A stretch of 64,000 bases of DNA from Sabellastarte sp. h YS-2021 (taxonomy: Eukaryota; Annelida; Polychaeta; Sabellida; Sabellidae). The stretch is taken from assembly GCA_964017235.1 (NCBI GenBank), contig OZ024933.1, forward strand, positions 8,001,962-8,065,961. Direction: 5' to 3'. Numbering within the stretch: position 1 is the first letter of the stretch; every line of letters starts with the position of its first letter. Made by a program: the position numbers and the translations under genes. The notes under the pieces are model-generated. The model searched no databases and had not been told where the DNA came from. It saw nothing but the letters and a program-made list of their open reading frames with translations. Positions 38,601 through 50,600 of the stretch are shown piece after piece.

Positions 38601-41600
38601 TGTTGTTGAACTGGTTGTTGCATCTGCTGTTGGAGGGCAGGGTGCATCTGTCATTTTACAGATGACTGCATCTGTTATTGCATGGACTGGTGGTGCAATG
38701 TCTACAGCTGAAGTGTCTGCTGTAGTCAGTCCTGTTTTTTGGAATGACATTGATGTTAAAATGTAGGCTAGGTCAACTAGGTAGTAGACTGGAATGTGGT
38801 ACACATGGCCTGTTGTAATAAACTAGGATGCACTTTAGGTTTTTTGGATCCATGCCAATTTCTCCCTTCAAATGATTCTATTGACAGGTTATTCCCTTCT
38901 GATTGAATCCAGTCACAATAGATGTCAGGTCATTCTGTTTTTTTTTTGTCGAATAACAATTGCTTTAGCTTGTGTTCCAGTAAGTCCAACTTCTATCACG
39001 TCTCCGAGGTTTCTAACTGGTACTTGGACTTACTAATGGGTAGTGTAGTGCATGGTTGAATACTTTGTGGGTTTTTTGAAAGGGATTGGGGAGATGTCGG
39101 ACACTGTCCTTGGCTCATTGGTCGATCCACGTTCACCACTATGTGGAAGTGACTCCACTGACATCCTATCTGTTGCTGTGGGCTGATTAGATTTGTCTCA
39201 TAGATCAGTTCTTTTTGAACAGAAATGTCACACTATGTTGGTGTTGGGGAAGGAAAAGTTCTGTTTCAGTCACTTATGCCAGTCAGTAAAAGGAGGAGTA
39301 ACTTGACCTGATTTAGTGTGTGTAAGCTTTCCAAATATTTTGTATTTGATTATTATTTAAAAGTGTTCCATTGTGCTTCCTGTTGGTTTGGACCTTTGTA
39401 TTCCACAAGATGCTTATTATACAAAAGTTAACCTTCAGAAAGTCTATATGTTTCATCTCTTGTTGCAAAGTGTATTACAAATACAGTAGAGCCTCAATTA
39501 CCTGGCCCTCTACTATCCAAATCTTCAGATTAACTAATCCAAAACTTTTCTATCTACCTTCATGTGTAATGTACTGTTTAGCATGAGCGATAATACAGGA
39601 TTTTACACATTGTCCGTAGCCATTAATTCTAGTGCTTTATACAACATAATATCCACGGAAATGCCTAACTTCTTTGATATGTAATACTATTGTTAATATA
39701 TTAAACTACTTCACCTGTGTCCATGGAAGTGTATATTTAAAGTTTTCTTCAATTATTGCCCACCTGCTAACCCATAGATAGTAAATATCTTGTCCCTTCA
39801 TCTATCTGAAACCCCTCAATTATCCGATCCAATTGCATGACCCCTATTGAGTTTGAATAATTGAAGTTCTACTGTATTTTCAAATCCAGGTATACAATCT
39901 AAGAGTTTGCCATAGGTTTGCGATCGAAATATCCATCTTGAAACACCATGCTCAACTCAAATTCTTTTCTCTCCCTGATATACTTTGCTACTCATATTCA
40001 GGGACATAATATAACCAAATTTTAACCAATTATCATAATATCTCTAATGCCCACTACTGATGCCTTTTTTGACCATTCTTTAATTAGATTCACCTTCAAT
40101 CTTACAACTTCTAGGTCCCAAACTGATGCTACTGTTACTTTTCGTAAAAACTGACAATTGACAAGAAAAGCTGATGCTTTGTACAGCCAATGTCACTCAA
40201 CCTCGTCAAGCCTGATTGACAAACATGCTCCACCTCAAACCAAACATGTCAAGATACAGCACATCGCAGGATGAATTGTATATAAAGAGATCAAGCTTTT
40301 GTAATGAAAGCTTTTGCCACAAAAATAAATCCATCTCCAGTAGATCATAATACATACAGAAAGTTCATCAGTAGAATAGAATCTGCATTTGAGCCAAATC
40401 AGCATAGACTTCAGGCCTGTTTGTTAAATTTATAAAGCCCCAATCTTCTGGATGATAGATTTGTTGAGTTTTTCACAGACAAATTGAACAAAATCAGCTC
40501 ACCTTTCCTTGTATCCTTCATTCTGCAAACACATCTCTTCTGATATTCCTCAGGGTTGTCATTCTCTCATCTAAGTTTTTTATATAACCACCCGACTGAA
40601 AAAAAAACTGTATTGACTGCCAGTGAAGTACAGGGTACAATTTAAAGAATCATAGACAAATCGGCCCTTTGCCAAATCGGCCCCTAAAATAAAATACTCT
40701 AGTCAACTCGGCCCCCAGGAAAAAATACCTTAGTCAAATCGGCACCCTGGAAATTACTGCACTTTCAAAAAATATATTAAACACATGACAAAAATAACAA
40801 TCTAATAAGAATCTAAATAAAATCCCTATAGCACTTAATCTCTTTAAAGTCAATTGACCTCCAATAAAACTTACACAAATAAGTGAGTAAAGGACAGAGA
40901 ATAAATTATATGGATTACGGTATCCAAAAATCCTTATTAATTACACTTCTGCTAATTACTATTCAAGTAGCTTTCACCCTTGATGTGATTATCAAATTGC
41001 ACTTATAATCAATCTAACATAAGTTAAAAGAACTTGGTGTAGTATCGAAATATCTTTGATATGTTAATTGCACTTTGAAAATATCAATATAGAAGTTGTC
41101 ACCCTTATGAAACAAACAAAGCATGATCACAAAGATCATTGTCATTAACCTACTACATGCGCCTCTGATGTAATATGCATACTAAATATCTGTCAATCTA
41201 AGAATCTGCCATATGAAGAAGATTAAGTGTTACAAAAGTAATCTAATTGCATTACATTTTAGTTTTTAACATGGGGGCCGACTTGCCCGGCCGAGTTTTT
41301 CAGGGGGCCGATTTGCTGAGGGCCACTTTGGCAAAGGGCCGAATTGTCCAGTTCCCCAATTTAAAATAGGCCTTATCACATACAAAATTATGAAACAATG
41401 CCAACCAGCTTACCTAAGTGGACTACTTTACCCCTACACCTCTTCTGAAAATACGAGACACAACAGCCCTAAACTGAACTTTCATCACATCCTCACCTTT
41501 GACCACAGAGTTCTCAAATCGCATGAACATGTTTCCAATTCCTTCTGTCATTACTCTTTCCTGTTCCAAATAAGAAATAGCCCCCAGCACTTCTTTCAGG

Positions 41601-44600
41601 AAACATTTGAAAGCTCACCCCTTTTCTCCACTTAATCTCTTTCCAGTTTGTGACACCAGAAACTCCTGACTACCAACCTCGACTGTCCCTGTATTACACT
41701 AATGACTAATATTTTTGTTAAGTAAGTGTAGTTCTTCATTGGGGTGGGGGGAGATATTGCACCTGCAAAGCAGTTGCTTAGATTAAATTAGAATAGATGG
41801 CTTTAAGATCAACATATGATCCAAAAATGTACTTGCAATCAATATGAGGGATTTGGTTTGCAAAACCTTATGAATGGAATATCTGATAAGGATTGGGAAA
41901 ATGTTGCGATAATTTCGTTTGAAATAATAATTCAAAGTGTTTGAAATTATTGCAATGGTGAACCACATATTTAATACAGATCACAAGCCTTGTGAACAGC
42001 GCGATTGTGGTTTGCACCGAAAAAGATGAAAAAGATTGAATTCCCAAAGAGAATATATTTAGAATCACAAGTCAATCACAAAGGAAGATCACCAGATTGA
42101 GACCGTTGTTTATAGCCTGGATTGTTTATAGCCTGGATTGTTATAAGATGTAACTAGCTTTTTTGATCCCCACAGTAACACAACAAGTTTATATAAGAAA
42201 TAGTCAAAATATTTACAGCAATTCATGACTAAAATATGGTTCTATCCTTCAGACAATCTTGAGGTGGTAACCGGCACAAGTAAGGTAACAGGTGAGTCAT
42301 TGTTACTAAATACTCTTCGGAACAGATTCTATACTGTTAATTTGAATGTTAAAACTGGATAAGAATTGGTGACCAAAACTGAATTTTAACACATATATGA
42401 CAGTCAAGTCGGTTATAGTATTACTCAATTTTCTCTGAATAATTTTCTGTTACTAATTGATACCATCTTTGGCAATACACATTATTAAATTGATAGATAG
42501 ACCACATAATTTTACAAATAACTTGAAAGGTTTTACGGAGTGGCTGCTGATTCATGTTTCACGGTTCAATAGTTTAGTGGTCTATCGGTCCATGTAGGTT
42601 ACAAACACTTACAGATCGGTGAATTATGAAAAACAATGGAAGAAAAATGCCAAACACAACCACTGTAATAAGTTTTACACACAAGAAGATTTGAAATGTT
42701 ACATGACTGTAAACTCACACAACTCTCACTATCACTTGAGCTGATAATTACAATTAGCTGCCGGTTATATCAATGGAAGGGATATTGCACTGAGTATGAT
42801 GGCGTGTCATTTTTAAAAGTGTTAATAATTCCACTCATAAGTCTAAGGACAAACTCCAGTTGGAAATTTTAAATGGATTTTGAGCCTATCTTTCTGCTTG
42901 CTGTTAAAACCATAAATCTGTCAGTTCTTGTGTGCATGTTTATTTTGGAAGTAGATTTATGTGTACTTTGTAGTGTGTGAAAGTTAGCAGATAATATAAG
43001 TACCAATTTCACCTATGCATGTAATGTGAAGTATATGTTACTTCTGTGTCCATGATGGGAAGGCTTTATAAGTAGCCTTGTCCCAGGTGGCAATATGTAT
43101 AGCATAAACACAACTGTTTGAATGCATTATAATTATTTTTATTTTTCATAATGTTCTCATATATTTATGTGGCTTAGCTAGCTCATGAGTCTCCCAGACA
43201 GGAAAGGCGTCTGGTATAATCTGCATTATGGCAAAAATATTTTGTGTTTGCATTCTGGTTTAGACACGCTGGAAGGCAAGGCTAGCTGACAAGTGTTTTT
43301 AAGTAATTATTGTGGTCATATTCCTGGTTGTAAATAAAAGTCAGTTATACAGAATGATATTTTTCGTAAGATATATAGTCAGTGCTTTTGTGTTTCAGTG
43401 TATATCTTTAATAAAATAGTTATGGTTATTGCTGTTTCCGTCATTATTTACTCAAAATCACGGATATATTAGCATTATTGAACCATGAAAACACTACACG
43501 GATCGATAGACTGTTAAGCTATTGAGGTGTGGCATGATAACATGACCCATTTGTACCTACCCTAAAAAACTTGAGTCAAGCTTGCTAAACAAAGCATATA
43601 AAATAAAATGGTTAACATTAAAATATCTTAATGAGGGGCAGTTGTGGACAGATAACTTCAGCTCAACTGGAAGAGCCGTTTTTTATGAGAAGGGAATATG
43701 TTACTAAAATTCACCAATTCAAAGTTTTAAAATGTGTATATTGCACACAAATCCCAGAATAAATGCTAAAAAACAACTTTATTATGAATGCGTATTATCT
43801 CGTGCTTAATTTGGTATATAAAGGTTGAACCTACCTTCAATACTTTTTAAACTACAAGCTCTTGAGTATGTGCTCGTGGATATGGAAATTAGGGCTTAAA
43901 AATTGGGTGACTTTGTTTGAGTACCCACTACAATAATATTTTTTTGGTCTGTCATTAACATTTTTAGTTATATGATAGCCTGATGTCTTTGGTTAAATGT
44001 GGTCAAGATTTAAAGTCATTATCCCAATCTGAAGAGCCTACCTTTAGAAAAAGACAGGAGCTACAGAACCAATTAAAGTTGTTGTTTAGAAGGAACTACA
44101 TGTGCACTATAAGGTCTGAAAATATAAACCTTTAATGATTTTCTTCAACAGAATGACAGGCAAAAGTTTCTGTCCGAAACAGAAAATGTCACATCTGAAT
44201 AGGTTTATTTTAACCTGTGAAGATGTATTGTCGTGATTGACGGTTTCAAAAGCAATATTTCAGCTTTATTTTGTATTATTTTGTTTTAGGGAATATGAAA
44301 CAGTGTACAGACATGAAAGTTTATTGGAAAAAATCTTTTCTTCACAAAATGTAAATTTTACTTCCAGTGACATTGATAGATGAAATTAATGATCATTATT
44401 ATGATTTACCATGATGGTCAAATGCCCTTAGTTGCAATCCAGATCAGAAAAAAAGGCTATTGGAAGGATCACTTCTGGAATAGTTTGACACCAATGGAAC
44501 TCTGCAGATGTGACCAAATGCTCTTCAGATGTGACATATTGCTCTTCAAATGTGACAGTAAATAATTTTCTCCCAACATTTTCCCCATTCTTTAATTTGT

Positions 44601-47600
44601 GCAAATCCTTTATACAAAGGTCCTCAACTTCCAATATCTTGTCACATATTAGAATAAAAAGAAGTCTGAAATGTTGACCTTATTTAACATGTCACATCTG
44701 AAGAGCACTAACCAATTGGACAATTGCTAATGCACAGAATGGCCCACCAAACAACAGAAAAAGTCATTCTGTGTTTCTACCAACAGGACCAGCCTAGTAC
44801 TGTCCATTCGCTATGTGGCTAGAAGACTTCCTGTCTAAACAGCGTGACATCATACCATCTTTTTTTATGTTTAAACCTATTTAGACCCCTGGTAAGCTGA
44901 TAGTGGGGTCAGTTGGGAGGGCCTTACCTGTTCATTGGGTAAGGTATTAACTTATATGCAATACGAAAGAGATGTTCCAGGAGAGGATGCCTCTCCGACC
45001 CTTAAGCCTGTCTCTGTGGAAACTAACCAAGAGACAAGTAAGATTCTCATCTCTGCTACTATTGATGGGTAAATTTCCCAGTTTGTCTGCACTGGCTGAC
45101 CTGTAGCCATGAACTGTACTTGGCTGCAACTTCCTGTCCTGGAACAGATTCAACAGGAAGTGAGTAACCTTTGCCCTGAAGTCCACCTTATTACTGTGGC
45201 ACTACTTTGTAAAAATGGTCCACTTAGCCTCATAGACTGATTTGGTTGAGACTCTCTGAGGAGCTTCATTTCGTGCTGCCACTGCCTCAGAGAAACCTTG
45301 CTCATTGATAACTGAGGATCCAGGAGCAAGACATTGAGATTTAGATTTGCTAGAATCCTGTGAGGGATCTGACTGAATGGCTGGGTTAGCAGATTGGGCA
45401 GGTACAGCAGGATTTGACCTGACATAGTCATTAGGTCCCAAAACCAGGGCATGGTGGGCCACCCTAGAGCAATCGGAATGATTCTCTTGCACAGATAGTC
45501 CTGAAACTTCTCAAGCACTTTGCCCTAGATGGCTACTGGTGGGAAGGCATGAATGTCCAGATCTTCCCACAGCAGACTGAGTGCCACCTGCTTTCTGGGA
45601 GGGAGCAGGTTTCCCTTATAGTGTGCTCTCCTAAGTAAGCGCCCCACCCTTCTTTTGATACATCTGTAAAGATTGGCAGAGAATGCCTGATTGTAGTGAT
45701 TCTGGAACCTTCCAATTCCTTTTCAGCTGCCACTGCATAGGTCTCATATGCAGCCGTCCCAGGTGGACCTATTTTTCTGTAACTTTCAGTAGCCCTTATC
45801 AGTGACATGAGTTGCTTGACCTGACAGGTCGGTTTGGAGAGCAGTTCCTGAATCTGAAGGTTTGCCAGGGCTGTAGGGTGGGCGACAGGATCTGACCTTG
45901 CCCTCCTTGAACTGGTAACCTATGAAGTTGAACACTTGTTTAAGTTGTTTGGGGTCCAGTTCTGATTTTTTCCTGTTTACCAACCTAGCTCTTGACACAG
46001 AGCTACTAGAGTATGTGTATGCTGGAGATGGGTTTGGTGGGATCTGGCTCTGACCAACCAGTCATTTAAGTACTGGTGGATTCTTATACCCTTGTGTAAG
46101 GTCATCAATTTGACATCACTACTGTAAATTCCATGGGTGTTGTGAATTGGTGGGACTGGCCCTGGATGTAAAAATGTTCAGTCTGGCAGATTTATTATAC
46201 CAATTGAAATTATACCAGGAAATTGAACTGGAATCCTTGTCTTTGCTGGTGTGTAAACTATACTCAATCCTGAGATTTGGCAGTCCTGGTGTACTGGTTA
46301 CATTGCAAACCGGCAGCCTCCAAACTCCTAGAAGGGTAGGCTTCAACTAGTGTGAGTTTATCCAACTTCTTACACAACCAGTCATCTGTCGGTATGTTGA
46401 CTGAACCCATGACCCATGAAGGATCTGATGCCTCTCTCATTGTCTCTCTGTAGGTTTGCTCCTCTGAAAGAGCTTGGTCAATGTCGGCTGAAGTCGGACC
46501 CTGATCTAGGTCAGACAGCTCCATTTCCTCTGCTTGGCAAACAGTGAGAGGTCGGTCAGTGCAATTGACATTGAATCAGTGTCCTTCTAGGTAGCTGCCT
46601 CTGTAACCAGTGTACTGGACAACTGTAACTGCATAGCAGGGACCTGGTCGGTGCTGGCTTTGTTGACAGACTGGGGTCGGTCCGCAAGCTGAGTTCGAAG
46701 CACATCAACAGGCAGAGGTCTGTCAACAAGCTGAGTCAGTGTAATAAAAGGGTCAGCTGCCTTCACTGCACCAGCTGGTGGAGCCCTTGTTGGTGTCACT
46801 TTCTGGAAGGTCAGTAATGGTAGAAAACTTCTGGCCAACAGCATTGTCTCCAGCCTTGAGAAATGTTCTGACCATTTCTGATCTAGAGCTTCTAATTACA
46901 GTTGACGGCTTTGAAGACTTAGAAGGCCTAGAATGCTTTTTGGCCTTATCCTTGTCTTTGGCCAGTGTCTTCTCAGGTGATTTCTGCTTCTTTTGTTCAT
47001 TCACAGACCCTAAACTGAGACTACAGTTGAATCTATTAGGGTCTAACTAGTATCATCAGCAGCAGACACATCAGACTTGCCATCTTGTTTTTCTTTCTTC
47101 AGTTTGTAAGATGGTGGGGCCAGTTATGCTCACTGATCAGTGGTTAGGATATTACAGTGAGAACAGTCTTCTTTCAAAACACAATAGTTGTTGCCCTTAC
47201 CCTTGTCACAATAACATGCACAGTGGGTTGTTACTATTAAAGGTTGCCATTGAATGATCTCATGTCCCTCTCTTCTGTCCTGGTGATACCATGTTGAGAA
47301 GTAACAATCACTAGTATATGTAGAAAATATGAAATTAAAGTTCAAATCCGCAATCAGCAAATTCTTCAGTTTCTGAAAGCTTCCCAAGAAACACATCTGC
47401 ACAGTACACGTACCACATGGAAAAGATGTGATGTCACACTGACTAGACAGGAAGGAAGTGTGCCACGCCACCTAACGAATGCACAGTATTAGACTAGTGT
47501 TGCCAGTGGAAACACAGGGCGAATTTTTCTGTCATTTGACGGGCCGGACTGCTCCGACAAGATTAGCAATTGTCCATTGGATAAGATGTATTGACATAAT

Positions 47601-50600
47601 AAACACTAATAGTTTAAAACATGTTTGAAATTTATTATCATGTTGCAAAATTTAACATCTGAAGAGAAAATTGTCACATCTTAAGAGTAGTCACATCTGA
47701 AGAGCCTTTTATTTCATCTAAAAATGGCACACATGTTGTCAGTTATTATTATTTATTACTTTATTGGTGCAATTTAAACATTTCTAAGCTTCAACAAGAA
47801 AATAAACACTAAAATTTTTAAAAAGTCACATCTGAAGAGCTATAAGTTACATCTGGAGAGCATGTGTCACATCTGAAGAGTTTGCTTTGGAGACCTACAT
47901 ATGTGAAACCTGTACAATCATCCTAACATTGGTTCTATTAGAGGTAGACCACCTTTAGGTTAACACCTGCTAAATGTTTCAACTTTTTGGATATAGTACT
48001 TTTCTTTTTACAAGAAACAAAATGTGTTTTTTCAATAGGTGCCAAATATGCAAAAATAGAAAGCTGTCAAAAAATTTAACCAAGTTCCCATACATTTATA
48101 ACTTCATTCAAATATGTTAGGGTGCTCAATATAGTATTGGCATAATTAAATTTTAAAATTATTAAAAATGAGAATTTCATGTTGTGTCACATCTGAAGAG
48201 TTTCCAGACACACCTTTATATTCTTCAACTTAAAATATACAAAACGACAAAAAGTTATCTTTTCATTATTGGAAGTAGATACTAGGGTCATAGTAGTATC
48301 TAAATAAACACTTAGGTTTAATCTCCCGAAGACTTTAAAATTTCACCTCCAGGGAACACCTTTGGGTCATGTTATCGTGCAAACACCCCTATTGAACCAT
48401 GAAACACAGATCAATAGCCACAGCGAAGGTTTTATTTGCTGTACAACATCATTCAAGCTTACTCTGTCAAAGTTTTGTTTATACCAAATTTGGCAATTTT
48501 TGTGTCCACAAACAACACATAATTCACCCATGTTTTGTGTGTGGTGGAATTAAACTCCATCTAGATATACACTATTTTCATAATATGAATACAACTTTTA
48601 CATTATTATGTATTAATTTAATAGCAGTCTGTTTCTGTAAAACAGAATAAGAAACCATCAGTATTTGATATGTAAATAAATATATTTTAAGGCTTAAATA
48701 CATGGGCTAAGTTAAAGTTGCAAATTGATAAATAAAAGAGAAGATAATAAATCATTAAAGATCTTGAAACAGTACAAATTCATTCAGAGATTGAGGAAAA
48801 AGAACCATTCAAAGCCACAGTTCTACTGCCATTGTCTTAGTATTACGATCTATTGACAGGTGAAGTAGGGTATGCAAATACTCCTGAAACAGTTGTCTCA
48901 GATGCAGCAAGTGATGATTCAGGTATGTGTTTAAAGTTATTCTGGTACATAAAACAATATTTGAGATTGTTTTCAGTTATTGGAGAATTGTAAATGTCTG
49001 CTGAATTGTTGAAAGTTCTTACCGTATGGGTAAGATATATTATGACTGCTTACTTTAAACATGTATTTTATAAGCAAAATATTAACCCTGCTCAACGAGA
49101 CATACTGAAGTAAGTTTATGTACAAATTTCTTTCAGCCAATACATCATATTTAACATAATGTTTCAGTTATATTTTGATTGGTACTAAAGTAAAAATAGG
49201 TATAAACTAGTTACAGATCAATCTGGAAGTTGCAAAAAGTGAGGTTTATTACCTTTGTACAAAGGAGACAAGGTTTAAAGTATATAAAGGAACTTTTTAA
49301 CTGTGATGCTGGAGTTATATCCTTGCATACTTATTATATAATGGTATTAGTTAACATGTGGGCATTGCTAATATAAGGGTCATTATTCTATAAAACAAAA
49401 CAAAAAATTAAACATGCCACTACAATTGCACATAAAAGGTTAAAATACTTAAAAGACGAAAAGAGCATGAACAAAAGAAATATATTATATCCCATGAATT
49501 TGCATATTTTCATTATCACTATCAGAACGGTAGTAATAACAAGTTAGAAAATATACACTGTCCAAACCCTGTACCCCAGTACTGTGGTGCCATTTTGAAT
49601 TCAGATTTTGAAGGGTAAACAAGAATTTTATTGCCCTCCCCCCTCCCTGTTACACTGAGACTACGGGAAGCATTATGCAGGTCAGATATGACCTCCAGGC
49701 GGCTCCAAGCTGACCTTGGATGACCCCCTCTCGATTTTGACATATAACAAGACACAGTATTGTAGTTCAAGGCAGGGCCAGGCAATTCCCTGGTAGCCCC
49801 CTCTCACAAATTACTCACTCATACTAAATTTAGGCAAGACCAGGCTCGACCCTGGTACCCCCTCTCTGACATGTCATTATTAAACCCACATAGGGTATTA
49901 TATACGACAATTGTGTATAGTGAGCATGAGTTACTTATTGTATTAACACGAGTTGGTACACACATAGCTAATTATAACTTCAAAACTATAACCACAATTG
50001 AGCTCAAATTTGGTGGGCAGGTATTTCATGGGGTACAGATGGATTCCTCCAAATTTGGTGTAATTTGTTTGAAAATTAAAGTCAGGAGACAGGTTTATAA
50101 ATTTTTAATTTGGCATATACAGTGAAACCTGCTTGTCTTCAAAAATCAATATCATGACAGGATTTCTTCCTCATGATTTGTGTCCAATCAGGTTTTTTTC
50201 TGTGGCTGTGAGTGTAATATGTAGAATTTGTAATCTAATGGTTGGTGTTCAATACCAGTCATTTCTAGAGTTGTTTTTTTTTAATTTCAGTTTTTAGGCT
50301 TTTTTTTGGCAAGTTCTATTAAAGGTTTTTTTAAAGAAATGAAAAAATTAAAACACAACATTTAAAATTTTGCTGTTCAAAAAAACTTTAAGCAAGATGA
50401 GGTGTCCAACTTGACAGATAATGATTTTCAATTTGGCATATACAGAGAAATCTGATTCTCTTTATCACATAAGTAAAAAATCAATATTTCGCTGTCTGAT
50501 GATGTCATTACTTAATGATGTCACAATGCAATTGTCATTGTGAGGTCACAAACCCTAGCTTGTGCTGTCGTTAAGTAATAATATTTCTTCTCATTAAATT

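Larger units (their letters stand above)
44890..47300 (-). mobile_element. DIRS1-like tyrosine-recombinase retrotransposon relic
   Basis: Minus strand from 47300 down: gag with a Cys-rich CDKGKG and KEDCSHCN segment and KKEKQDGKSDV; a deleted RT; the RT/RNase H end (FNFIGYQFKEGKVR, LPIFTDVSKEGWGAYLGEHT); and the start of a tyrosine recombinase. It differs clearly from the Ngaro-type elements elsewhere in the window. The element is truncated before the catalytic recombinase residues, has many frameshifts, and lies in intron 12. No inverted terminal repeats or internal complementary region were found. Confidence 0.75.
44188..48200. repeat. Interspersed 15-bp motif cluster GTCACATCTGAAGAG
   Basis: Forward or near copies lie at 44188, 44691-44705, 47654-47666, 47673-47687, 47690-47704, 47825-47839, 47846-47860, 47866-47880 and 48186-48200. 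Reverse-complement copies lie at 44500-44514, 44521-44535 and 44542-44556. Spacing is irregular, so it is not a simple minisatellite. The cluster brackets the DIRS1-like relic. The motif may be a repeated subterminal protein-binding site of a larger transposon. Confidence 0.8.
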
